A stretch of 64,000 nt of DNA, taken from contig NRSV01000082.1 of the NCBI GenBank assembly GCA_002286855.1, positions 49,874 through 113,873 of the forward strand, read 5' to 3'. Positions 23,230 to 35,407 of this stretch are shown here, one piece after another. The translations under genes and the position numbers were made by a program. The notes under the pieces were generated by a model. That model saw only the letters and a program-made list of their open reading frames with translations. It had not been told where the DNA came from and did not search any database. The first letter of the stretch is position 1. Each line of letters opens with the position of its first letter. Source of the stretch: Bipolaris cookei. Its lineage: Eukaryota; Ascomycota; Dothideomycetes; Pleosporales; Pleosporaceae.

Positions 23230-26200
23230 ATGTCTTTGAGGTCGGAACAATGTCCAGTCTCCGGTATGGCTAGTGGTCATTGCCCAGCGGAGTCAGCTGC
23301 TGCTAGTAAGACCGGAAGTCGGATGGGTCCCCGAGGATGCACATTCTCTGGATTTGCCGCGCCTGGAGATGTGCATGCTGCGTTCGGAGTAATTGCAAAT
23401 TCCACGCACTTGGAAGTGCCGTTGCTGATGAGAACAGATACCACAACATGCAAACGTTGAAGAATTCCTTCGACAAAGGTGGGCATGCCATTGATCCGAG
23501 CTAGGATGTTTTTGTTAACCAATATAGGGAACGTAAGGCGATCAACGAGCTGATCTATTCCAACGTGCCTTCAATGGCTGAGATCAAAGAGATTCAAAAT
23601 GCCAAGGGCGTCAAGAGTCTTGACACCCTCAACATGGATGAACGAGATCTACTCGCAATTGCGCTTGGTGCACCTGCTCGTCAAGTCATACTACGTGCGG
23701 AAGAAGTCGGGCCTGCGACAGGCTGGCGAGATGGCTACCTAAGCACCGAGTATGGCTTCCAACCTCCAGACACAAGCGAGGCTCCTGGTGCCCTACGTAA
23801 CTCTCCAGGACGAGTATGGATGGATCTGTGCACAAGAATGCCTGGCTGCGTTGCTCGTGGTCGAGTGCGGGAATCAATCGCAGCATTACCAATCATCCAA
23901 GGAACGGCCGACACCATCCCAGACAAGGCTCTGTGGGCAGCTCTAGTCGCCCTTGGTATGCTTTGCTCCATCTACCGGTATGAAGAACGACATGATGGCA
24001 ATGAAGGCATCAATGTAGCTGCCAAGCCTTTCAAACTGAAAGGTGTTCCTATATGCGACGATCTTGGCGACGAGGTCAACGGCATCCCTCGCAGCATCGG
24101 CCTTCCTTACGTTCAGATATCCATTCGGATGGGTCGATCCATTCCCCATCTCACGTTTTTCGACCAGTCGTCCTTCAATGTCGACTACGTCGACCCACTT
24201 TCGAAACATCCCTATGTCGGTCGCTTCGACAACACCAAGTTGCGATGGGGCATGTTCGGTGACAGCGCTGAGAATGCGTTCCTGAAAGGTTGTGCCGATA
24301 CGTCAGCGAGCTTTCAGCATGGTCCTGATGCCATTGCGGCGTGTCAAGAACACGTTATGAATCGTAACAACGAGGGACTCCTTCGAGAACTCATTCGCTT
24401 GAAGGAGATTTTGGAACGAATGCCCACAGCCTTCAACACCATATCGCCTAATGGTAGGTCTGGCGAGAACTATGTGTCTCCTACCGAGTGGGTACGCTGG
24501 GCCAAGTTCTCAGCGCCTCTGTCCAAACGTTGTCCAGCTACTTCCGGCCTACAATTTCCTCCGCAAGTCAATCGAATCATCTGACAGTTCTTTACTAACA
24601 CATTCAGGTACTTGGTCATGGATGCCTTCCTTGGTCGCAAAAAGTATAACTCATTTCTTGGCGCTGAGGGTGTACATCTTAGAGCCTGGCTGCCATCGAA
24701 CCTCCGTGCTTTCATTGCTTCCATCGAGTATCATTATCAGATACCAGAATATGTGAAGGCATCTGGAGACCCCAGATTGATGGGCGTGCTCGATGGCGTG
24801 GTGGAGGCATATACAGGTGAGCGAGGCTTCATGGGTGCCCATCGGTACAAAGTTTTTGGTGTAAGTATGTTCTAACCAATACGTTGATCCGACTGACAAC
24901 GAGAAGCTACTTGAATGTGCCGGCAAGTCTGGTCGGACTGAGACAAATGGGGCTTCTGGAGCTGCTGACGCTATGAGACCCTGGGAGCAAACGCATGCAG
25001 AATTTTCTGAGGCTATGAAGGAGCGTCTGGAGCCTTTCCGTGGACAACGCGATATCGAACCACACGAGATGCGTGGTACTTTCGAAGAATGCCGATACCG
25101 AGGCAGAATCCTAAGCAGGAACTTTGTCGACTCAGACCCCAAGCGCTCCATCGCGATGGTTACTTTAGACATCCAGGACACCGGCATCACTTTTCAACCT
25201 GGCGACCGACTTGCTATCATGCCAATGAATAGCTGGACGGAATGTGCGAAAGTTGCAGCTGCGCTAGGCCTTGATACTATGCTCTCGGATCCTGTCAGCC
25301 TGGACCGCATATGGACACGATACGCTGCTCATATGGGCGCCATCTCGCATACAGAAAAACCCCAGCTCACTGTCATTGATGTCCTACGCAAGGGCCATCT
25401 TGCGCCGATAACTAAAAAGCTTGCCACAAAGCTGCATACCCTACTACGAGCGTCATCGCATGTCGTGTTGCAGGTCCTAGCCACAGACGAATGGCCTGTA
25501 CGAGCCTCACTCGGTGACTTACTTCAAGCAGCTGTGAAAGACACCTCACCACGCATCTGGGACCAAGCATTCGACCTCTCTGGCAATCTGGCCTGGCTGT
25601 CAGATCTCATTTCTGTCGAGGTACCACGCACTTACAGTATCTCCAACTACTCTGACGAACTTCTCCCCAGTACTGTAGACTTAGTATGTATTGTTCCCTC
25701 GGTATGACATCCGAAACTGACGTGTACAGACAATATCTCGTTCGGAGTACGATCTCTGTCCTCTGTTCGCAGGTACTGCCAAACATGTGCGGAACGGCGT
25801 TAGCAGTGGCTTCCTAAACCCGCCAGTAGCCGAAGAGATGGACGTACTTGACGATGAGGAGATAATAATCGGCGTGTCGAGGCCTTTCTCGTTTCAACTG
25901 CCACATGACGATACCTCGCCTGTTGCACTCTTTGCAGGTGGCAGCGGCGTGGCACCTTTCCGCAGTTTTTGGCAAGCTCGTTGCGGCCAAGCATGGGGGA
26001 AGACTGTCTTATATCTCGGTGTGCAGTCCCGGCAAAAGTTCTGTTATGAATCTGAGCTTCGTCAGTATGTCAACGAAGGACTTATGGAAGTGCATACGGC
26101 ATTCTCACGCGACACAAATGGCTTAGTGTACGATCCTGTTTCTAGAGATCTTGTGGAAAAGGAAATGCCCTCACGGTATATTGATGGGCTTATTGTGGAA

Positions 26201-28344
26201 CAAGGGCAGTCTATATGCGACCTCGTTATGTCAAAGGTAGGTTTTATGCTCTCAATCCCTGGAGTCTTTGCTAACATGCTTGGGTCATAGAAGCAAGGCG
26301 GCATTGGTGGCTACCTTTACGTATGCGGTTCAGTCGGAGTGTTTGATTCAGTGATGTCCGGCATTCGCCAAGCGCTCTACAATCATCGATCGCCTACTAT
26401 GGAGACTGTAGAGAGCATATTAAACACAGCATTTGCCGAGCGACGCTTTATGCTCGATGTCTTTATGACCCCAAGACCTCTACCTTGCAACCAACCTACG
26501 ATATCACTTTCTCAGCTAGCTGTTCACACCGGTCATATGAAAGATTCACGCGTATGGATCGGGGTACATGGTAAAGTGTATGACGTGTAAGTATGCAGTC
26601 TACTCACCCAATGGCTCACACATGCTAAGACCATCGCAGCACCGACTTTTGCACAATGCACCCAGGCGGTACCAATATCATCAAATCCAACGGCGGTGTA
26701 GACTGCACTAAGTCTTTCGATCTGCTGGCCCATACCAACAATCCCGAGGTCTCGTCCCTCTTGACCAAGTACTACATTGGAGAATTGACCCCGAAGCCCG
26801 CTTTTCAATCCGAGGAGATTGGCATGCTTTACGACCTATGGAAGGGTTATCTTCGTGTCACAACTGAACAAGTAGTCGCAGCGAGCTTCGAGGTTGGTAT
26901 GATCACAGAGTCGTCGCTCGTGTGGTTCCAAGGTGACCTCTTCAATATGGGAGGCGTACGCAGATTCTACCACTACCAGTCTCGCCTATTAGAGGGGGGT
27001 TTTTCTACTCTCTTTGGAGCGAAACTGCAAGAACTCTACCTCAAAATCTCATTCACCCTCGCCAATGTTTCTTCTGCCAACACCAAGTTATCCGACGTCC
27101 TTGGTGTAATCGCCCGTGCCAAAAGCTCCCATGATGCTGTCACGGCGTCCAACGAAATTTCTCAAATCGGCCAATTCACCTGCGACAGTGAATCTGCTCG
27201 TCATCATGAGAAAGGTATTATCGCATATGCGCAGCGGTCTGTCCAATACGATATGGAGTTTCTCGAAGCTATTCGAGAAGAAGCCTGTACGGGCATGGAT
27301 GCTTTTGACAGTATCATGGAGCTTGATGCTCCATCCAATTCCGAACGTGTCACTGCACTCTCGATGTTTCTTATGCAAGTACTCGAAAAGATGGCAAATC
27401 GCCTTGAGGGCTTTTACGCAAAGCTCGCCCGTCACTCCGTATTCCAACCCGAGATGGAGAGAAACCCGGCTCGTGCTCGATGGAACATTCTGAAGCGAAA
27501 GGTTTGGGATGGGTCCTTTTTTATTCTAGCTCGCGAAGCATCCATTCAGCAGACTATGAAATATCCCACCAACGGTGTCGATTTCGACCGTGTCGTTTCG
27601 CAGATCGAGATGAGTCTGAGCAAATCTTCACTGATGACGCCACGGATCATGGGGCTCAACGAGCAGCATGCCGCTCGTGCAATGAGCACTGCAAGCGGCA
27701 CCCCTGCGTACGAACAGCACACGCAAAGTAACGCTCTCAAGGCGATGTCGACTTTCATCGACACTAACAAAAAGGCCATTCGGCGTCTGAGTAAACTACC
27801 GCAGGCTATCGACCTGCAGCAATTGATGCAAACCTATGGATCGTTACCACAGGGTAATCATGCTCTGCCAACACCACCGTCAAGCCGGTCGCCCTCGATG
27901 TCGTCATCGACAAGATTTCCAATGGGACGCCGAAGATCTAGGACGGTCAATGACATGCCGCAGCTGTTGCAACGTCGTATCACTGGTGTGTCTGACTCGA
28001 CACGTTCAAACTCAGGTGCATCGGCTCATGAGTCATTAACTGCCGCCATGTCAGCATTAATGACCAAAATGAACACTCGTACGAAATCCATGGCCTCACC
28101 AGTCGATCGAAGTCCCGATCATGGTGATATGAATCGAGCGCGGTCAGTGCAAGCGTTGTCTCTGCAGAGGCCGGAAAGAATAAGTGGTTTAGGAAATATA
28201 GGGTCTGACTATGGACGTGGTGATCGTATGGATAGCACGCATATGCGCTCTAAGAGTACCACTGGCAATCTGAGGGCGTTTCGACTGCAAGCAAGTACTA
28301 TGGCTGGTGGCATGAACCGGAGAAGCGATATGGGGCGAACTTGA
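23230..28344 (+). CDS. Fusion protein: IDO-like haem dioxygenase - FAD/NADP reductase - cytochrome b5
   Basis: Eight exons: 23230-23388, 23438-23478, 23528-24562, 24608-24860, 24907-25683, 25730-26236, 26291-26586, 26640-28344; the sum is exactly 1590 codons plus stop. Domain order: Cys/Gly-rich N-terminus (CPVSGMASGHCPAE). Indoleamine-2,3-dioxygenase-like domain, about 60-496, with the C-terminal block MDAFLGRKKYNSFLG then LRAWLPSNLRAF and a probable proximal haem ligand His490 in GAHRYKVFG. CPR-type FAD domain, about 540-780 (PRTYSISNYS, GVSSGFL). NAD(P) domain with GGSGVAPFRSFWQAR and YVCGSVGVFDSVM. Cytochrome b5 domain with HPGG (His1030) and His1054, the canonical 24-residue spacing. Then about 330 helical residues and a Ser/Arg-rich tail. 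No FMN/flavodoxin domain is present. Inferred role: NAD(P)H-driven, self-sufficient haem oxygenase of unknown substrate; tryptophan is possible but not shown. The intron at 24563 has a GC donor (gcaagt). Confidence 0.85.
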
Positions 28345-28515
28345 ATACGCTTTAAGATTCATCAACTAGTCAAAGATGTTTATTTTAGTGTTCTCTTAGA
28401 ATTTTTACATATTCTTATAGTAACATGTTTCACCACCAAGCGGCCTACTCTACTGCCATGCTCTACCTTCGTATCCACACTGTGCAACACCACCACAATT
28501 TATCTATTTAGGTGG
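28345..28515. other. 3' flank of the fusion gene
   Basis: Short AT-rich spacer between the stop of the fusion gene and the left terminal repeat of a pogo element. Confidence 0.4.
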
Positions 28516-28598
28516 AATAAAGCGGTTCACAAGGGAGCTGGTCACCCAAGCCAACTGATCACGCACTTTTATTACAGTCAATAAACTATTGCAATAAC

Positions 28599-29659
28599 GT
28601 AAAAGACCACTGAGCCGGACACTTTTTCTTGGCATTGCGAACATCACTTCTAAAGTAACATGCCCCAACTACGTGAAGACTTATTAACTCAGCGAGAAGG
28701 TAGAATTACTCTTGCTCATCAAGCGTGTTGTACGGACCAGTTTAAGAGCATTCGACGCGCTGCTGCTGTGTACAACGTTCCTTTTCAGCGGCTTTCTAAT
28801 CGGCTGAAGAAAATCACATTTCGGACCCAAGCATCCCTAAACCGACATAAGCTTACTATAAATGAAGAGCAAACAATCGTACGGTATATCTGCTTCTTCG
28901 TATCAAGCAGAGATGTGGACGCTTCCTTTGTAGATGACGAATGGCGGGGTAGCGTATCCCGCAGCGCAGATGCTCTGAATGACTGTAACCCACTCGCGAT
29001 TGCCTGGCTGAACAAAAGTAGGTCTCTTAAGATTTTCTGAACCTGTGACCACCTTCATTGAACCAATTACGCCCATCTGAAAGCCAGTCTCATCAAAGTT
29101 GTGGATGTCGTCTGAATGAACCCCGTACTTCTCAATTGTCTCTCGTACGAGCTCAAACCGCGCGTTAATAACCTCCGGATCCTCTTTCTGTATTCTCTGG
29201 CGGTCTTTTGCTCTATTGAAAGCTGTTTTAAGCTTGTCCGAACGCGATATAAATCGCTTTGCCCAGTTCTTGCCTAAAGGTTGGCCATTTCGTATGCGCA
29301 GTAGTTTCTCTGCCATATCTGATACATCGCACAGTCAGGGAGCAAATCCTCGTGAGTCTAGATCAAGAGTATATCGTACGATTGTTTGCTCTTCATTTAT
29401 AGTAAGCTTATGTCGGTTTAGGGATGCTTGGGTCCGAAATGTGATTTTCTTCAGCCGATTAGAAAGCCGCTGAAAAGGAACGTTGTACACAGCAGCAGCG
29501 CGTCGAATGCTCTTAAACTGGTCCGTACAACACGCTTGATGAGCAAGAGTAATTCTACCTTCTCGCTGAGTTAATAAGTCTTCACGTAGTTGGGGCATGT
29601 TACTTTAGAAGTGATGTTCGCAATGCCAAGAAAAAGTGTCCGGCTCAGTGGTCTTTTAC
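28599..29659. mobile_element. Fold-back pogo derivative, copy 1
   Basis: Two almost identical 290-bp arms in inverted orientation (28599-28888 and 29371-29659). Each arm carries the terminus and N-terminal HTH part of a pogo-type transposase (MPQLREDLLTQREGRITLAH onward). The 480-bp spacer holds the middle of the same transposase in minus orientation: MAEKLLRIRNGQPLGKNWAKR, then FDETGFQMGV and VQPGNREWVTVIQSICAAGY and FVIYKGSVHIS, where it ends. Both ends are thus copies of one 5' end and the catalytic C-terminal half is missing. It can only move with help from another transposase. Confidence 0.85.
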
Positions 29660-29742
29660 ATCATACCACATTAATTATAAGAATCGCCACTATTACTAGC
29701 ACTATCTATCTCAACTGCGCAGGTACGAGCGTTGTGTGCAGT

Positions 29743-31201
29743 CTACTTATAACGCCCGCACCGCCTCTCTCCTCGCACCCTCTTCGATGCACTCTCACCA
29801 TCACTACGACTGCTACCTGCATGTTCAGCTAATACTTCTTGTACTTCGCCAACAGTAAGAGTCTCTTCTGTCCGTACGTATTGCCGCTTGCAGCTTTTAC
29901 GCTTATTTGCTTTATCTAGAGTCTCTCGAAGCTTAGCCATTCCCTTCATCATAAGCGTCATCTTATGTGCCATTTGCTGAGTCCCCTTACTTAACTGCGC
30001 AACTTTCTCGTCAAGAGAACTTGCAGAAGACCCACAGCGGTTTCTTACTCACTGTCAAATAAGAGTACTTTGAGTCTCGACTTCGCGGGCGTTGCGTGGT
30101 GTTTGTACCTCCCAGGCGTCTACCCGTTGTGGTGAGTGTCTTGGTGTCTGCACCGCCACATAAAGCTTTGATAGTACAGCCTGTGGGTTATTTGGGACTA
30201 TACCAGCACCTCTGAAGCCAGCTTGGATATTTTCCTTCGTGATAGACTGCTCAAAAGCAGCCTTAAAGGCTGGTAGGAAGGCCTCCTTGCTGATATAGTG
30301 GGTACGGTTGCGTGCCAAGCCTGAAACAGCGTCGCCATACTGGCGCTTTAACGGCGCGAAGCAGCCAACATCAATAGGCTGCAGTAGGTGAGATGAGTGC
30401 GCAGGCATGCAGAGAAGAATAATATTCTTCTCCTTACAAAGATCTTGAAAATCGACCGAGCAGTGGCTCTCATGGCCGTCGATAATGCGCAGTTGATACC
30501 CCCCCCATAGTGCAGCTCTTGGTATGGGTATCAAAGTGCTCTAACCACGCAAGAGCAAGTTGATTATTTGTCCAGCCATTGGGGCTAACTTCAAAAACCC
30601 AGTCGTCAGGTAGATTTTCAAACCAGACGTCGAAAAGCATCTTGCCCGCAAAGATAATGAAGGGTGGTAGCCGGCGACCCGAAGCGCCTACGCCTTGGAT
30701 CACAGTAACCCACTCACGGTTGCCTGGCTGTATCCGCTTCTTTTTCCCAGAACTCTCAGAGGCTGTGATAACTAACTGTGATAAAATCTTGCCCATCATG
30801 AAGCCAGTTTCATCAAAGTTATAGATATCGTCGTCTACAATACCCCAGTTCTGCTTTGTCGCCTCGACTAGATTGAACCAGCGCTGGATAGCCGCTGGGT
30901 CCTCGCATGAGGCTCGCTGGTGGTCATAAGGACGGCTCCAGCGCGTACGGAGCTCAGGAGTTCGCTTGATGAAGTTGTCAACCCAGTTCTTGCCAACAGG
31001 GTTGCTGGCGCGCTCATGTAGGAGTTTATCAGCCATTGCTCGAACTTCAGCCTTTGTAGGCGCAGATCCTCGCGTAAACTCTTCAAGAATACGCTTAAAT
31101 ATAGCCTCCTCTTCTAGCTTATTTAGACGCTTTGATTTTGGTTCGCAGTCGTGTCGGGGGCGCCTTCCAGCGCGTCGGGTAGATAAAGTACTTTGAGGCA
31201 C
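29743..31201 (-). pseudogene. Pogo-type transposase, frameshifted
   Basis: Transposase of the outer pogo element. The N-terminal half (31201-30470) has the CENP-B-type HTH (MADKLLHERASNPVGKNWVDNF), YNFDETGFMMGK, IQPGNREWVTVIQGVGASG and SPNGWTNNQLALAWLEHFD. The second half (from about 30534 to 30055) starts with IIDGHESHCSVDFQDLC and PAHSSHLLQPIDVGCFAPLK. The two halves are out of frame across a run of eight C at about 30499-30506, a likely slippage site. An upstream helix-turn-helix start is interrupted by a TAA just above 31201. The C-terminal basic region (KANKRKSCKRQYVR) ends near 29743. Confidence 0.85.
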
Positions 31202-31496
31202 GTTTTAGGTAGAGGCAGCACGTCTTTGACTTCGAACACGTTGCGATTGGATACCAAAAAGAGCAAGCTGAAGTTCTGATTCAATATAGTAAGTTTGAGC
31301 AGTGTGTTGTTGAGACCTAACGAGTTGTAGTGTTGACGTTGTCACGCTGGTGGGGCGTGATCAGTTCGCTTGGGTGATCAGCTCGCTTGTGAACCACGTT
31401 ATTAGCGTTTAAAGTTACCCCCGGAGCCGCACCAAAGTACAGATTAGGAGATATTAAGATGGCGACGAAGTTGGCTTGGAGAGCGGATGGCCGGGG

Positions 31497-32862
31497 TCAC
31501 CTGTTCGCATTGAGGCCCGAGATGGCGACTGGGGAGGGTAATGCGAGCTTTACAGCCGCTATCTCTACCTTGTTGCCCATCTCGACAAGACTGATATCGC
31601 TTCCAGTACGGTCCTTCTCTGCACAGCGATAATAATCCGTCAGGCCATGGGGCGTGCTACCAACTGTACCAACTGTAGCCGCAGAGATCTTACTGAACTG
31701 GCCGCTACCGTTGCTTGTACTCCTGGAATTATGAGTGCCCATGCTGGAGCCTACTTTCTGGAGGAAAGAGCCCATGGACACCATAAGACTTCCCAGACCA
31801 GCTGTGCTGAACACAGGGCGTATTTTGGGAAGGCAGCATGCAATGAGAGCGATGTTGGTCTCAATAACAGTCCAGAAAAGACCATGTGAGGTTATGCCAA
31901 TGATGTCATAGGTGGGCATACCCATGATGTACCGCTGGTCGAGGGCAGCAGAGGGTGTGTTCTGCTTGATACAGATGACCATGCGAACAACTGCAGAAGC
32001 AACAGCGAATCCTCCAAGTAGGAACACACCGCACAGCTGGATCTTGCGGATAGTGGGCATTTGTAGACGCCAGATCTGTTGAAACCATAGTCAGCAACAA
32101 GTCTTCTTTTAACTAACGCTCATCGAGACTCACCCAAGGAAGTGGCAGGAGTAGGATGCACAGATCAAAGACGGCATCAAGGACTGTGAACGCGATAGTC
32201 GCTTCAAATCCAAAAGGGCAATTCTCGGCAATGCTTGCCAGAGAACTCCAGTTGGCAGCGAAGTTCAGGCGGCAGTCGAAGATGAACCCAAAGAAAAAGG
32301 CAATCGTGAAAGCGACAGTGAGGATAACGAAGACCATAGAAGTCCACTGAAAGCTAGGCCATGTGAATATGCGACGGTAGAGGAAGAGGAAAGCGAGTTT
32401 CGTGAGACCAATAGCCAACGGCTGCATAATGAAGATCATGTACACACACTACTACAGTGTTAGTTTAGTGAACACATCAAAAAAAGAACAAGGGCACTCA
32501 CCTTTTCTAAGATTACCAGTTCTGGTGTAGTGCTGTTGATCCAGCCCTCAATGTTGCTAGGGTTATTATGACCACCAATGACTCCCTTAGCCGCACCTAA
32601 AATGATGATAAGCTAAAAGAAAAGCTCGTTTCGATTTGAGTTGCGTTTTACCATAAATCATAACGGTAGAAACACCAATAGTTGGGAGAAGAGCCAGGAG
32701 ACAAAATAAGTCGTCGAGATGCTTGCTGAAACGCGCATCTCTAAATCTGTTGGCCTTATGTGCTGCCACAACAAGTCGAAGGGTGACGACAATAACAGTC
32801 GCGGCTGTGAGGGCGATACCAGTGGCCAAGCACGAAGTAACGTTGATGTATTCGTAACGCAT
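31497..32862 (-). CDS. Rhodopsin-fold integral membrane protein (PTH11-like)
   Basis: Predicted seven-TM protein of the fungal rhodopsin-domain family (Pfam Fung_rhodopsin type), often near secondary-metabolite genes or involved in host sensing; function generally unknown. Four exons on the minus strand, 32862-32652, 32596-32502, 32448-32134 and 32075-31497, give 399 residues. TM-like segments: CLATGIALTAATVIVVTLRLVV, LFCLLALLPTIGVSTVMIYG, LAIGLTKLAFLFLYRRIF (typical LTKLxxLxLYRRIF motif), MVFVILTVAFTIAFFFGFIF, ATIAFTVLDAVFDLCILLLPLPW (typical D..D.....LP...W pattern), LCGVFLLGGFAVASAVVRM and LFWTVIETNIALIACCLP (typical WxxIExNxAxICACLP). No CFEM domain. The C-terminal 90 residues are polar. 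It is divergent from the neighbouring UstYa gene. Confidence 0.85.
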
Positions 32863-33437
32863 TTTGCCAGTGACTCAGCGATCATGAGGCGGTAGTATGA
32901 AATGACTGTAGTGATACTAGCAAGTGGTATTCAATTGGGTTATGTACCACATGGTATTCACAGTTGTGAAAGACTGAGTTTACCCCATACATCAACCCGT
33001 ATGTATACCTAGATATAATAGGACACACCCTCAGAACTTTGGTTGAGAGGCCTAGTTGAGACCTAGTTGCTTTCAGGTCTATGGGCGTACGCAAGGCTAC
33101 ACGTTATAGGCGAAAGTGACGTGCATAGGCCCAAAAGGCCGGGAAAAGTTAATTAATGACATGCGGAAGAACGCCCAGACATCGGTCTAGAACCGATGCT
33201 TGACGCTAGTTTAAGGAAGAGAGTTGATCTTCGATCGCAACGAACTGGAGCCGAACTCAGCTTGACCCACAGTATTGGCATGTCACACTATCTAGGGCAC
33301 GGCCGCAAACCCTAACTACACGCCACTTCGTTAACTCTTGCACCGTGCACGCTATATGATGCTGACTATCATGAGTATTTGATTTACAGGTTTGCTGCAA
33401 CGTTTTCCAGTCGCTACCTCTCACATTTCTTATCACT
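32863..33437. promoter_or_regulatory. Divergent intergenic region (rhodopsin-fold gene / UstYa-like gene 1)
   Basis: 575 bp between two divergent starts, so it presumably contains both promoters. No specific sites identified. Confidence 0.4.
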
Positions 33438-34362
33438 ATGTTTGCTCGATACAAGCTCCTGTCATCAGGCGACAGTGCTTCGGAACATGGCCCGGATTCC
33501 GACTCGACACACAGACGATTCTACCGAATGACAGCACTGACAGTGCTTACAATCGCCAATGTCTGTGTCTTTGGCTTGTCTATGGCTATGTGGCGCACCA
33601 CACCTACCAGTCTTGCTACGCCTAACGCGCTCAATGCACAACCCAGTGGACTTGCTAGAGTAGAGTCCCTTCCCATCGAGTTCATTCCTTTCTATTGGAA
33701 TACGCCATGGGGCGCACCCAACGCGTCGGAAGCTGATCGGCTGTGGGACAACATCAACACTGCGCACGGTCATATCGCAGTGGACCATGAGTTCGCAGCA
33801 AAGAACCACGTGAGTCAGCTCGAACCACTCCCTTAAAAACGATGACAGTGTATATTAATGGACGATGATTAACGCATTAAAAAGTGGCCTCCCTCCATGG
33901 ACATACCCGGAAAGCCTGGTAAAGGAATGTATCTCCTACAGGCCTACCATCAACTCCACTGCCTCGTACGTTACTTGTCTGACCTTGAGCTTTTCTTTCT
34001 ATCAACAAACTTCTCTAAGCATCTTACTACAGCGTATTGTTCGCGCCTCATATTTAACTCTAAAGCGCCAAGAGCCCCCTACCTTCTTTTCGGATCACGT
34101 CCTGCATTGCTTTGACGCCCTCCGCCAGCACATCATGTGCCACGCGGACAACACTCCGCTCTATGGTCACGGCGATGGGATGGCTGGTGACGGACAGGTA
34201 CACCAATGCAGGGATTGGAACGCGCTTAGGGAGTATGCAACAAAGAATACGGCGTGTTTTCGCGATGGCAAGCCTGGTATGAGCTTTGAAGATCGGTTTG
34301 GCGTGTGTGATGACGGAACGGATGGTTTAGAGGAGCTTGTGCCAGTACTGACAGTCTCATAA
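33438..34362 (+). CDS. UstYa-family (DUF3328) oxidase-like protein 1
   Basis: Three exons (33438-33809, 33885-33965, 34033-34362), 260 residues. UstYa-family proteins are membrane-anchored oxidative enzymes that form macrocycles or otherwise modify peptides in dikaritin-type fungal RiPP pathways; some act in other pathways. Seen here: one N-terminal TM segment (MTALTVLTIANVCVFGLSMAMW), the WDNI-like block (ADRLWDNINTAHGHIAV), and both hallmark HxxHC motifs, HQLHC at the exon 2/3 junction and HVLHC in the last exon. The usual CHADNT and HQCRDWNALREYA segments follow. Motifs are intact, so it is probably active. It lies 13-18 kb from a second UstYa gene and a repeat precursor, with a transposon block between. 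Confidence 0.88.
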
Positions 34363-35407
34363 TTATTTTGATCTTCTAAGTAACACATTCTTTCATATGA
34401 TTTCACGATGCGCGAAACTACATTAAGCTCTGTGTTGTTACAATCATCCCATTGCAAAAATTGTCACTACGTGTGAGTTCGCTGTCCACGCGCATTGTGG
34501 CGCTGTCCAGATCCCTTAGCTGAAGAACGCTCACTTGTTGCGTTCAATAAAGTTGATGCCGCCAGTATAACACCATGTGTCATAGGAAGACTTGCTGAAA
34601 AGCCGTTGCATTAGGGCGGTGGAACCATTCTGGGTCTCTCTGGGTTTCTCACGATTTGAATTATCATTGCACTGTTTTATCAACATGGCCGAGTTCGGAC
34701 TTGGCTATTCAGCCACGATGTATACCCTAGAGTAACTGTGCTATAATGGTCAATTAACTAGACGCTAGTGCATATCGCGGAAGCATCTGCAGTTCTACTA
34801 TTTACCGGATAATGAAAAGGTTCTACGATTCAGGCAAAAAGGTGTACTGGAGACAGTGTTCTGGCCTAAAGCGGATTAAAAAAGTGGGTGCGGCTGATTG
34901 ATTCTAGAACGGCCTCATAGTCCCCTGAAGCTAGCAGATACAAGCTGCATTATCATTCGGTGATTCGCTGCATGCATGTCGAAACCTTCAAAAACCTCTT
35001 CGCGCTACTAGTGCGAAACGCTAACTATGCGGGCGTTCTTAGCCATAGTTCCCTTTGTGTCTATACCCACTCAAGGATAGTCAATCTGTACCGGAGTCTG
35101 GAAGCCTCACAAATTTGATATTCTTAGTAAGGAGAACGTAAGGCGTTTCGAAATGCGGAACAGATACGATCAATTTGCACTAAGTCAACTATTCATAGGG
35201 GACTTGATGACAAAATAATTCAAAACATACTACACTACAAGTCATCTTCAATAAGTATAAAGCGTCAGCAAATTCCAATCAATCTAGAAACCTCAGCCTC
35301 AACCATCTCTGGCTCTTTTTCATAAGCAGATGATATTTGATTATCTTGGCTATTAAAGACTTCTCTGCCTTCGTATCGCAAATCGTTCAATCACTTCGAA
35401 TTTCACA
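34363..35407. other. Intergenic, no gene seen
   Basis: About 1 kb, AT-rich toward its right end. No coding similarity recognised. Should include the promoter of the small secreted protein gene. Confidence 0.4.

Larger units (their letters stand above)
28516..31403 (-). mobile_element. Pogo-type DNA transposon with terminal inverted repeats, interrupted
   Basis: Bounded by imperfect inverted repeats of about 49 bp (28516-28564 and 31355-31403; for example ggttcacaag and cttgtgaacc). Its minus-strand transposase is at 31201-30055, with C-terminal pieces to 29743. A separate fold-back element (28599-29659) sits inside its 3' part. I could not define the target-site duplication. Confidence 0.7.

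Noticed and set aside
23430..23560. Apparent frameshift and stop early in the dioxygenase fusion gene
   Set aside because: Two 49-bp introns (23389-23437 and 23479-23527) with good donors, branch sites and acceptors restore a continuous frame (through NVEEFLRQRERKAINEL), and the total length is a whole number of codons.
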